Assembly (NCBI GenBank): GCA_946480605.1
Contig: CAMLKW010000053.1
Span: 1 to 21,630 of the forward strand
Length of the DNA stretch: 21,630 nt
Origin: an uncultured Roseateles sp.
GTDB taxonomy: Bacteria; Pseudomonadota; Gammaproteobacteria; Burkholderiales; Burkholderiaceae
Direction: 5' to 3'
In this document: in pieces, positions 1-6,826 of the stretch
Layout of the letters: each line of letters starts with the position of its first letter
How positions within the stretch are numbered: position 1 is the stretch's first letter
Made by a program: the position numbers and the translations under genes
The notes under the pieces: generated by a model
The model's input: only the letters and a program-made list of their open reading frames with translations
Databases searched by the model: none
What the model was told of the DNA's origin: nothing

Positions 1-515
1 ACGTAGTCGGTGCCCAGCAGCACGAAGCGCTTGGCCGAGCCGCCGTCCTTGCTCATCAGGTATTCCACCGCGGGAATGGCCTGCTGGTTGGGCGCGGCGC
101 CGGTGTAGAACACGTTCTTGGACAGCTCTTCGCCTTCGTACTGCACGGGGTAGAACAGCAGGCCGTTCATTTCCTCGACCACGGGCAGCACGGACTTGCG
201 GCTCACGCTGGTCCAGCAGCCGAAGATCACCGAGACCTTGTCCTGGCCCAGCAGCTGCTTGGTCTTCTCGGCGAACAGGGGCCAGTTGGAGGCCGGGTCC
301 ACCACCACGGGTTCGAGCTTCTTGCCCAGCACGCCGCCCTTGGCGTTGATCTCGTCGATGGCCATCAGCACCGTGTCCTTCAACACGGTCTCGGAGATGG
401 CCATGGTGCCCGACAGCGAGTGCAGCACGCCGACCTTGATGGTGTCGGCGGCAAAGACGGCGGCGGGGAGCAGGCTGGCAGCAGTGGCCAGCGCAAGTGC
501 GGAACGGCGAAGCAT
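1..515 (-). CDS. urtA: Urea ABC transporter substrate-binding protein UrtA (partial, 3' end outside window)
   Basis: About 171 N-terminal residues are visible; the gene runs off the left edge. The protein opens with a typical Sec signal peptide ([10 protein letters not shown], then a hydrophobic stretch ending AAVFA before ADTIKVG). The mature start, [18 protein letters not shown], is the characteristic opening of the UrtA branch of the branched-chain amino acid type periplasmic binding proteins, followed by [20 protein letters not shown] and [18 protein letters not shown], also typical of UrtA. It would capture urea in the periplasm for UrtBCDE. The ATG has GGAGG eight bases upstream. The sigma-54 promoter just ahead fits nitrogen control by NtrC. 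Identification as UrtA rather than a generic amide or leucine-binding protein is good but rests on the N-terminal part only. Confidence 0.88.
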   Translation of the reverse strand, partial: MLRRSALALATAASLLPAAVFAADTIKVGVLHSLSGTMAISETVLKDTVLMAIDEINAKGGVLGKKLEPVVVDPASNWPLFAEKTKQLLGQDKVSVIFGCWTSVSRKSVLPVVEEMNGLLFYPVQYEGEELSKNVFYTGAAPNQQAIPAVEYLMSKDGGSAKRFVLLGTDY

Positions 516-567
516 CGGGAGAGCCTCCAGGTTGGATGTGAGGGATCGAGTAGCCGAATGCACCAGC

Positions 568-582
568 GCAAGCCCCGTGCCA
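568..582 (-). promoter_or_regulatory. Sigma-54 (-24/-12) promoter of urtA
   Basis: Read on the minus strand the site is TGGCACGGGGCTTGC. It matches the RpoN consensus TGGCACG-N4-TTGC exactly, with the invariant GG and GC separated by 10 bases. The predicted transcription start is near 556, which leaves a leader of about 40 bases before the urtA ATG with its ribosome binding site. Sigma-54 control agrees with a nitrogen-scavenging transporter. Confidence 0.8.
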
Positions 583-654
583 GCTTCATGCACTTCCTCA
601 CATCCGTGTGGCACCACTCCGTCGCACGCTTGTGGGGCCACCAATCCCATCATC

Positions 655-677
655 GGTGCCATTCGCACCTTTGGTGT
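655..677. promoter_or_regulatory. Overlapping GGTGC/GCACC dyads, possible NtrC enhancer site
   Basis: The stretch holds GGTGC-N5-GCACC (655-669), which overlaps GCACC-TTT-GGTGT (665-677). The half-sites resemble NtrC half-sites (GCACC / GGTGC). The centre lies roughly 100-115 bases upstream of the predicted sigma-54 start, a usual enhancer distance. The half-site spacing (3) is shorter than the classical 5, so the assignment is tentative. Confidence 0.3.
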
Positions 678-761
678 ACCGCAGCAAACACCGATCGCAC
701 TAAACCGGGCGGATCACGCCCCGATTTGTGGCTTGCGGGTTGACCCGGAGCTCGCCGGCAC

Positions 762-1994
762 TCAGGCCAAGGCGGGGCGGATCACGCCGTCGCAGGCGCC
801 GAAGCCGATGCGGCGGAACCCCGGCTTGTGCGCGAACGCGCGCAGTCCCAGTTGGTCGCCGTCCAGCAGAAAGGTCCGCTTCTCGCCGTTGGGCAACGTC
901 ACGGGTTGCTTGCCGCCCGCGGTCAGCTCCAGCAGCGAGCCGGCTTCTTCCGGCGCCGGCCCGCTGATGGTGCCGGTGCCCAGCAGGTCGCCCGGCTGGA
1001 GGTTGCAGCCGTTGCTGGCATGGTGCGTCAGCATCTGCGCCAGCGACCAGTAGGCATGGCGCAGGTTGGAACGCGAGATGCGCGCGGGCTCGGCCATGCC
1101 GGGCGTCTTCAGCCACACCTCCATCTCGATGTCGAACGCCGCGTTCGCACGGTGCGCCGGCGAGTCCAGGTAGGGCAGCGGCTGCGGGTCTTCGACCGGC
1201 CGCGTGAACGGGATGCGGAACGGCGCCAGCGCGTCCATCGTGACGATCCACGGCGAGATCGTCGTGCCGAAGTTCTTGGCCAGGAAGGGCCCCAGCGGCT
1301 GGTACTCCCAGGGCTGGATGTCGCGGGCCGACCAGTCGTTCAGCAGCGTCAGACCGAAGGCGTGCTCGTCGGCCTCGTCGATGGTGAAGGGCTCGCCCAG
1401 CGCATTGCCGGGCCCGACGAACAGGCCCAGCTCCAGCTCGCAGTCGATGCGGGCGCTGGGCTGGAACACCGGCGCCTCGGCATCGGGCGGCTTGACCTGG
1501 CCCCGGGGCCTGCGCAGTGGCGTGCCGCTGACGACGATGGAGCTGCTGCGGCCGTGGTAGCCGATGGGCACCCATGGGTAGTTGGGCAGCAGCGGGCTGT
1601 CGGGGCGGAACAGCCTGCCCACCGCGCGGGCGTGGTGGATGCCGGTGTAGAAGTCCGTGTAGTCGCCGATGCGGCAGGGCAGCGTGAACTCGGCCTGCGC
1701 CTGCAGCACCAGCTCGACCTCGGGCGCGCCGGCCTTCAAGGTGTCGAACAGCCGGTGGCGCAGCGCGCGGCGCTCGCTGCCGGGGCGGGCCATCAGCGCG
1801 TTCAGGTCCGTGATGCCCCAGCCGGCCAGGTCCAGGATCTGGTCGCCAATGCCCACGCCGACGCGGAAGGGCTCCAGCGTGCCGGCGCGGCGGAACGAGC
1901 AGAACGGCAGGTTCTGCAGCGGGAAGTCGGTGGCCGGGTCGTTGGCGGACTCGACCCAGGAGAGCGCCGCGGCGTCGTGGGTGTGGTCAAGCAT
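762..1994 (-). CDS. fahA: Fumarylacetoacetase
   Basis: This 410-residue protein would hydrolyse fumarylacetoacetate to fumarate and acetoacetate, the last step of homogentisate breakdown in the cytoplasm. It has the family's short N-terminal SH3-like domain (to about residue 105), then the catalytic FAA-hydrolase fold. Motifs shared with animal FAH are DYTDFYTGIHHA (metal-ligand Asp114 and catalytic-type His121), GYHGRSSSIVVSGTPLRRP, CELELGLFVGPGN (acidic metal ligands 186 and 188) and LNDWSARDIQPWEY (Asp220), then GPFLAKNFGTTISPW. The length is normal. Its ATG overlaps the hmgA stop by 8 bases, so translation is probably coupled. It is the last gene of the five-gene operon. Confidence 0.97.
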   Translation of the reverse strand: MLDHTHDAAALSWVESANDPATDFPLQNLPFCSFRRAGTLEPFRVGVGIGDQILDLAGWGITDLNALMARPGSERRALRHRLFDTLKAGAPEVELVLQAQAEFTLPCRIGDYTDFYTGIHHARAVGRLFRPDSPLLPNYPWVPIGYHGRSSSIVVSGTPLRRPRGQVKPPDAEAPVFQPSARIDCELELGLFVGPGNALGEPFTIDEADEHAFGLTLLNDWSARDIQPWEYQPLGPFLAKNFGTTISPWIVTMDALAPFRIPFTRPVEDPQPLPYLDSPAHRANAAFDIEMEVWLKTPGMAEPARISRSNLRHAYWSLAQMLTHHASNGCNLQPGDLLGTGTISGPAPEEAGSLLELTAGGKQPVTLPNGEKRTFLLDGDQLGLRAFAHKPGFRRIGFGACDGVIRPALA

Positions 1995-3279
1995 GGAAGT
2001 CGTCTTTCAGGTCGTGCCAGCAGTCGGCGTAGGTCTTCTCCAGCGGCGCTTCATTCAAGGCCCAGGCGGTGGGCCTCAGCGGCCAGCGGGTCTCGAACAT
2101 GAAGGCCAGCGTGTGGTCCAGCTTGTGAGGCTTCAGCTCGGCACTGCTGGCCTTGTCGAAGGCCTCGGCGTCCGGCCCGTGCGGCACATGGCTGTTGTGC
2201 AGGCTGGCACCGCCGGGCTTGAAGCCCTCGGGCTTGGCGTCGTACTGGCCCAGCACCAGGCCCATGAACTCGCTCATCACGTTGCGGTGGTACCAGGGCG
2301 GGCGGAAGGTGTCCTCGGCCACCATCCAGCGCGGCGGGAAGATGACGAAGTCCACGTTGGCCCAGCCGGGCGTGTCGCTGGGGCTGGTCAGCACCGTGAA
2401 GATGCTGGGGTCCGGGTGGTCGAAGCTGACGGTGTTGATCGTCATGAACCGGGTCGTGTCGTAACGGCAAGGCACCAGGTTGCCGTGCCAGGCGACGACG
2501 TTGAACGGGCTGTGGCCCTGGGTCGCGCGCCAGAGCTGGCCGCCGTAGCGTTTGACGATCTCATAGTCGCCGGCCTCCGTTTCATGCCAGGCCACCGGTG
2601 CCTCGAAGTCGCGCGGATTCGCCAGGCCGTTGGAGCCTATGGGCCCCAGCTCCGGCAGCCGGAAAGCGGCGCCGTGGTTCTCGCAGACGTAGCCACGCGC
2701 GGGCGCATCGAGCGGATCCACCTTGAACGCCATGCCGCGCGGCAGCAGCGCGATGGCACCGGGCGCAACTTCGAGCCGGCCCAGCTCCGTCGTGATGAGC
2801 AGCCGGCCCTGCTGCGGCACGACCAGCATCTCGGCATCGGCATTCACCAGCGCGCGGCGACCCATGGCACGCGTCGCGACATAGGCCAGCGCGCCCATGC
2901 CACCGACGCCGGGCTCGCCATTGACGGCATAGCTGCGCAGGCCGTCGATGAAGTCGCCGTCGCCGTCCAGCGGCGTGGGCGCCCAGCGCAGCGGGTCGGG
3001 CGGCGCGCTCTCGCCCTGCGCCGCGCCGCTCTTCCACAGCGCGTGCGGCAGCGGCCGGTAGCCGCCCACCACCACGGAGGGCTGGCGGCGGTACAGCCAG
3101 GTGCGCTGGTTGTCGGCCCGCGGCGCGGTGAAGGCACTCCCGGACAGCAGCTCGGCATACAGGCCGTGCGGCGCGCGCTGCGGGCTGTTGCGGCCTATGG
3201 GCAACGCGCCGGCGTGGGCCTCGCTGCTGTGCTGGTTGCCGAAGCCGGTCAGGTATTGCAGGGAGGTCAGTTCAGTCAT
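1987..3279 (-). CDS. hmgA: Homogentisate 1,2-dioxygenase
   Basis: This 430-residue non-haem iron ring-cleaving enzyme converts homogentisate plus O2 to 4-maleylacetoacetate. The sequence starts with LQYLTGFGNQHSSEA and SPQRAPHGLYAELLSG, typical of bacterial HmgA. The iron-binding set is intact: His331 in PPWYHRN, Glu337 in VMSEFMGL and His367 in HNSHVPHGPD, a constant offset of 4 from the human ligands His335, Glu341 and His371. The ATG overlaps the end of the DUF2783 gene by 8 bases and has no clear Shine-Dalgarno sequence, so translational coupling is likely. No maleylacetoacetate isomerase gene is visible in the operon; it is either elsewhere or replaced by glutathione-independent chemistry. 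Confidence 0.97.
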   Translation of the reverse strand: MTELTSLQYLTGFGNQHSSEAHAGALPIGRNSPQRAPHGLYAELLSGSAFTAPRADNQRTWLYRRQPSVVVGGYRPLPHALWKSGAAQGESAPPDPLRWAPTPLDGDGDFIDGLRSYAVNGEPGVGGMGALAYVATRAMGRRALVNADAEMLVVPQQGRLLITTELGRLEVAPGAIALLPRGMAFKVDPLDAPARGYVCENHGAAFRLPELGPIGSNGLANPRDFEAPVAWHETEAGDYEIVKRYGGQLWRATQGHSPFNVVAWHGNLVPCRYDTTRFMTINTVSFDHPDPSIFTVLTSPSDTPGWANVDFVIFPPRWMVAEDTFRPPWYHRNVMSEFMGLVLGQYDAKPEGFKPGGASLHNSHVPHGPDAEAFDKASSAELKPHKLDHTLAFMFETRWPLRPTAWALNEAPLEKTYADCWHDLKDDFHA

Positions 3280-3484
3280 GGGGTTGGTGAGCCAATGCGA
3301 AGGCTTGCCGCAGCACCTCGCGATCGCCGATGTGGTTGCACAGGATCAGCGCAAGGCGCGCCAGCCAGTCGTCGGCGGCTTCGTCGGACAGGCCCGCCTG
3401 GGCGGCGATGAGTTCGGCGTAGAAGGCGTCGCCCCCCTCGCACGGATCCGGCCCGAAATTTGGGGTCAGGTTCAATTTGCTCAT
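3272..3484 (-). CDS. DUF2783 family small protein, possible coupling subunit of the FAD monooxygenase
   Basis: A 70-residue acidic cytoplasmic protein with no signal peptide or membrane segment. The start MSKLNLTPNFGPDP, the FYAELIAAQAGLSDEAAD stretch and LARLALILCNHIGD are the pattern I know as DUF2783. The start codon sits in an ATGA overlap with the stop of the FAD monooxygenase and has GGGAGG upstream. The end overlaps the hmgA start by 8 bases. In Pseudomonas putida U, 3-hydroxyphenylacetate is hydroxylated to homogentisate by a flavoprotein (MhaA) that needs a very small coupling protein (MhaB). The size, order and coupling here fit that role, but this is inference; homology to MhaB was not tested. 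Confidence 0.85.
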   Translation of the reverse strand: MSKLNLTPNFGPDPCEGGDAFYAELIAAQAGLSDEAADDWLARLALILCNHIGDREVLRQAFALAHQPHD

Positions 3485-5055
3485 TCGGGCCTCCCGTGGG
3501 CGCGGGCCAGCGCCAGGCCTAGCGCGGCGGCGTCGAAGCGGTGCCAACGCGCGGCGACGACGGCATCCGGGCGGATCAGGTAGACGCTGCCGGGCCCGGC
3601 GCCGTAGCGCGTGGCGGCCACGCCCTCGGCCGGCAGCGTGAGCACGCGCACGCCGTCCGCCGGCGCGGCCCAGCCAAAGCACAGCAGCAGGAACTGGCCG
3701 AACTGCTCGCTGAGCCAGCCCTGGTCCAGCGGCGCGTCCGGCGCCGGGCAGCCGGGCCCGGGGCCGGCCGCCCAGTCCTGCGCATCGGGCGTGCTCAGCG
3801 GCGAATCGACATGCGCGGTGGGCTGCGACAGGCGCCCGCTGTTGACCAGCGGCCGGGCAAAGTCGGCCCGTGCCGCCAGGTCCAACGCGGCCTTGCGCAG
3901 CCGCAGGCTCATGGCGCTCTTGGGGCTGATGAAGTCGGTGGCCCGGGTGGAGTGGCCGATGTTGTCGTCCGCGGCCTCCAGGCGCTCGAACTCGTAGCTG
4001 TCCAGCAGCACGTCGTCGCCCTCGCCCTGCAACACCGCGGCCAGCTTCCAGCCGAGGTTGTCGGCATCCTGCACGCCGCTGTTGGCGCCGCGCGCGCCGA
4101 AGGGCGAGACCTGATGGGCCGCGTCGCCGGCCAGCAGCACCCGACCGACGCGCAGGCGCTCGGCGCGGCGACAGCAGAACTGGTAGATGGACGACCAGGC
4201 CAGCTCGAAGCCCTCGCTGCCCAGCATCGCAGCGACGCGGGCGCGGATGCGCTCGGGGTCGCGCTCGGCCAGCGTGTCGGCGTCACGGCCGAGCTGGAAG
4301 TCGATGCGCCACAGGCCGTCGGCCTGGGCATGCAGAAGCACGGATTGGCCGCGGTGGAAGGGCGGGTCGAACCAGAACCAGCGCTCGGGCCTGGCCGGGT
4401 CCAGGCCGCGCGGACGCACGCCCGCACCCAGGCGCACGTCGGCGATCAGGAAGCGGTCCTCGAACACCTGGCCCGCGAAGCTCAGCCCCAGCAGGGTGCG
4501 CGTGGGGCTGCGCGCGCCGTCGCAGCCGACGACCCAGTCGGCGCGCATGTCGAACAGGCCATCGGGCGTGCGCACGGTCAGCGTCACGCCATCGCCATCC
4601 TGCTCCAGCCCGATCAGCTCGTGCCGTCCGCGCAGCTCGATGCGCGGCTCCAGCTGCACGGCGCGCACCAGCCTCGCCTCGACCTGGTCCTGCTGCAGGT
4701 TCACCATCGCCGGCATCTTGTGGTGCGCCTCGGGCAACAGGTCGAAGGCATAGGCCTCGCGCTCGCCATGGAACACGCGGCCCCGCTGCCAGCGCACGCC
4801 CTCGCGCGCCACGGCCTCGCCCACGCCGAGGCGGTCGAACACCTCCAGCGTCTTCTTGGCCCAGCAGACGGCGCGCGAGCCCTCGCCTATGCGGTCGCTG
4901 TCATCGATGACGACGACGGGCACGTCGCGCCGCGCCAGGTCCAGCGCCAGCGTCAGGCCTACGGGGCCGGCGCCGACGATGACCACCGGGCGGCGCTGCG
5001 GCTGGCCGGAGCGCTGCTCCAGGCTCTGGTGGTAGGGGTAGCGTGGCAGGTCCAT
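3481..5055 (-). CDS. FAD-dependent aromatic monooxygenase (MhpA/MhaA-like), probably feeding homogentisate
   Basis: A 524-residue class A flavoprotein hydroxylase. VVIVGAGPVGLTLALDLARR (residues 24-43) is the Rossmann FAD-binding GxGxxG motif. DWVVGCDGARSPTR (173-186) is the DG motif that contacts FAD and NAD(P)H. VLLAGDAAHQVSPFGARG (306-323) is the second FAD motif, followed by ANSGVQDADNLGWKL. A C-terminal thioredoxin-like region (about 420-524) is as in MhpA-type hydroxylases. Seven bases separate it from the upstream MBL gene, with GAGG five bases before the ATG. Because hmgA and fahA follow, the likely product is homogentisate, for example from 3-hydroxyphenylacetate; the substrate cannot be read from sequence alone. 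Confidence 0.9.
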   Translation of the reverse strand: MDLPRYPYHQSLEQRSGQPQRRPVVIVGAGPVGLTLALDLARRDVPVVVIDDSDRIGEGSRAVCWAKKTLEVFDRLGVGEAVAREGVRWQRGRVFHGEREAYAFDLLPEAHHKMPAMVNLQQDQVEARLVRAVQLEPRIELRGRHELIGLEQDGDGVTLTVRTPDGLFDMRADWVVGCDGARSPTRTLLGLSFAGQVFEDRFLIADVRLGAGVRPRGLDPARPERWFWFDPPFHRGQSVLLHAQADGLWRIDFQLGRDADTLAERDPERIRARVAAMLGSEGFELAWSSIYQFCCRRAERLRVGRVLLAGDAAHQVSPFGARGANSGVQDADNLGWKLAAVLQGEGDDVLLDSYEFERLEAADDNIGHSTRATDFISPKSAMSLRLRKAALDLAARADFARPLVNSGRLSQPTAHVDSPLSTPDAQDWAAGPGPGCPAPDAPLDQGWLSEQFGQFLLLCFGWAAPADGVRVLTLPAEGVAATRYGAGPGSVYLIRPDAVVAARWHRFDAAALGLALARAHGRPE

Positions 5056-5062
5056 GCCGGCC

Positions 5063-6034
5063 TCAGGCGCCTTCGAGGGCCTTCCACATCTCGATGTCGC
5101 GCTCGGCGGTCCAGACGCGCGGGTGCGCCGTGCCGCCGGCCTCGTCGTAGGCGCGGGTCACGTCGAAGGGCATGCAGTGGTCGAAGATGACCCAGTGCCC
5201 GTAGGTGGGCCGCAGCGCCGCCATCGTGCGCTGGTAGACCGCCTTCAGTTCCTCGCCGGCCTTCACGCCGGCCTGCACCGCCGCGTACAACTCGCTGACG
5301 AAGGCGCGCGTGCCGTCCAGGCCTGCCTTGACCTGCTCGGCGCCCTTCAGCGCCGGGCCGCGGCCCGGCACCAGCGCCGCCGCATCCAGCTTCGCGATGG
5401 CGTCCAGCGTCGCCGGCCAGTCGGCGAAATGCGCATCGCCGCAGTAGGGGGTCGCGTCGAACTCCACCAGGTCGCCGCTGAACAGCACGCGCTCGCCGGG
5501 CAGCCAGGCCACCGTGTCGCCCGCCGTGTGGCCGCGGCCGGGCGAGAACATCTCGACCTGCACGCCGCCCAGGTCCAGCGTGAGTCGGCCGCTGAACGTC
5601 AGCGTGGGCCAGGTCAGCCCCGCCGGCACGGACTCGACGTTGCGGAACAAGCGCGGGAAGCGCCCGATCTCGCTGGCCTTGTCCTGCTCGCCGCGCTCCT
5701 TGATGAGCGCGAGGGTGCCTTCGCTGGCGATGACCTGCTCCAGCCCCTCGGCCTTGAAGGCGCTGGCCCCCAGCACGCGCACCGCGTGGTAGTGGCTCAG
5801 CAGCACGTACTTGATCGGCACGGCCGACACCTCGCGGATGCGGCGGATCACATCGGCCGCCATGACCGGCGTGGCCTGGGTGTCGATGACCATGGCCGCA
5901 TCGCGGCCGATGACGATGCCGGTGTTGGGGTCGCCCTCGGCCGTGTAGGCCCAGGCGTGCTCGGACAGGCGCTCAAAGGTGACCTGCTTTTCTTCCAGGT
6001 CGGCCTGCGAGGCAAAGGCTTTGGTCGTGCTCAT
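5063..6034 (-). CDS. Metallo-beta-lactamase-fold hydrolase with altered second metal site
   Basis: A 323-residue cytoplasmic MBL-fold protein, first gene of the homogentisate operon. The core HxHxDH motif reads HYHAVR: His81 and His83 are kept, but the Asp and third His are Val85 and Arg86. His169 (GRGHTAGD) and Asp188 (FSGDLV) are present, while the last His of the fold is replaced by Arg in PGRGP (223-227). The Zn1 ligands are therefore intact and the Zn2 ligands largely lost, so the protein may hold one metal. A C-terminal segment of about 90 residues (ALRPTYGHWVIFDHCMPF) is specific to this group. I infer a hydrolase or accessory role in handling an aromatic substrate or by-product; the reaction is unknown. 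GGAG precedes the ATG by five bases. Confidence 0.85.
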   Translation of the reverse strand: MSTTKAFASQADLEEKQVTFERLSEHAWAYTAEGDPNTGIVIGRDAAMVIDTQATPVMAADVIRRIREVSAVPIKYVLLSHYHAVRVLGASAFKAEGLEQVIASEGTLALIKERGEQDKASEIGRFPRLFRNVESVPAGLTWPTLTFSGRLTLDLGGVQVEMFSPGRGHTAGDTVAWLPGERVLFSGDLVEFDATPYCGDAHFADWPATLDAIAKLDAAALVPGRGPALKGAEQVKAGLDGTRAFVSELYAAVQAGVKAGEELKAVYQRTMAALRPTYGHWVIFDHCMPFDVTRAYDEAGGTAHPRVWTAERDIEMWKALEGA

Positions 6035-6103
6035 GGCGTCTCCGGCTGTCAGGCCCGAAATTTAACCTAATCCAAATCAATTCACCAATATAGAATTTTC
6101 TGC
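6035..6103. promoter_or_regulatory. Divergent promoter region between the homogentisate operon and its IclR regulator
   Basis: This 69-base gap is AT-rich at 6058-6100, unlike anything around it. On the plus strand TAGAAT (6091-6096) is a 5/6 match to a -10 box and ends seven bases before the regulator ATG. On the minus strand TTGGTG and TTAAAT are spaced by 17 bases and could serve the operon. An IclR dimer probably binds here to control both directions; I could not define the operator. Confidence 0.55.
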
Positions 6104-6826
6104 ATGAAAGAACCGCGGGGCATCCAGAGCATCGAAGTGGGCGGCCAGTTGCTGCTGGCGCTGGCCCACCACGGCCGGCCCATGGCGCTGAAGGATCTGG
6201 CGCGCGAGGCCAGCATGACGCCGGCCAAGGCCCATCCCTATCTGGTCAGCTTCATCAAGCTGGGGCTGGTGGAGCAGGACGGCGGCAGCGGGCCCTATGG
6301 CCTGGGACCGCTGGCGCTGCAGCTGGGCCTGATCAGCCTGCAGCAGTACGACCCGGTGCGGCTGGCCACGCCGGTCATCGAGGAGTTGGCGCAGCAACTG
6401 GGCCACACGGTGGCCATCGCGGTCTGGGGCACGCACGGGCCCACCATCGTGCGCGTGGCCGAGGGGCCGACGCCGGTGCACATCAGCATGCGCCACGGCA
6501 CGGTGATGAGCCTGTCGGGCACGGCGTCCGGCCGGCTGTTCGCAGCCTGGCGCCCGGACGACGCGGCCCGGCTGGGCGTGCCGCTGCCGGCGGCGGACCT
6601 GTGCGAGCAGGTGCGCCGCGAGGGCCTGGCGACGGCCCGCGACGGCGTGGTGCCCGGCGTCAGCGCGGTGGCGGCGCCGGTGTTCGACGCGGCCGGGCGG
6701 CTGGTGCTGGCACTGACCGCGATCGGGCCGACCGCCAGCTTCGAGACGCGAGCCGATGGCGAGGTCGCCGGCGCCGTGCGGGCCGCTGGTCAGCGCGTGT
6801 CGCGCCAGCTGGGCCAGCCGGCCTAG
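6104..6826 (+). CDS. IclR family transcriptional regulator, likely controlling the homogentisate operon
   Basis: A 240-residue protein with an N-terminal winged helix-turn-helix (about residues 5-65: IQSIEVGGQLLLAL, MALKDLAREASMTPAKAHPY) and a C-terminal IclR effector domain (about 75-235: VIEELAQQLGHTVAIAVWG, RHGTVMSLSGTASGRLFAAW, GVVPGVSAVAAPVFD). It is divergent from the MBL-first operon, the usual place for a pathway regulator. HmgR, the known homogentisate regulator of Pseudomonas, is also of the IclR family, so an HmgR-like role is a fair inference. There is no Shine-Dalgarno sequence and the -10 box lies right before the ATG, so the mRNA may be leaderless. The stop codon is shared as CTAG with the convergent EAL gene. 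Confidence 0.92.
   Translation: MKEPRGIQSIEVGGQLLLALAHHGRPMALKDLAREASMTPAKAHPYLVSFIKLGLVEQDGGSGPYGLGPLALQLGLISLQQYDPVRLATPVIEELAQQLGHTVAIAVWGTHGPTIVRVAEGPTPVHISMRHGTVMSLSGTASGRLFAAWRPDDAARLGVPLPAADLCEQVRREGLATARDGVVPGVSAVAAPVFDAAGRLVLALTAIGPTASFETRADGEVAGAVRAAGQRVSRQLGQPA

Larger units (their letters stand above)
516..761. other. Intergenic region between fahA and urtA
   Basis: These 246 bases separate the end of the homogentisate operon from urtA, both on the minus strand. They hold the sigma-54 promoter (568-582), the GGTGC/GCACC dyads (655-677) and a weak hairpin GGGCG-N5-CGCCC at 707-721. That hairpin lies about 40 bases past the fahA stop and could contribute to termination, although no T-run follows. 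Short open frames here show no recognisable protein. Confidence 0.6.

Noticed and set aside
1669..5190. Long plus-strand open frames opposite hmgA, the monooxygenase and fahA (for example 1669-3411 and 3541-5190)
   Set aside because: They are low-complexity Arg/Ala/Gly/Gln-rich translations typical of GC-rich antisense frames, and the minus strand carries well-recognised enzymes.
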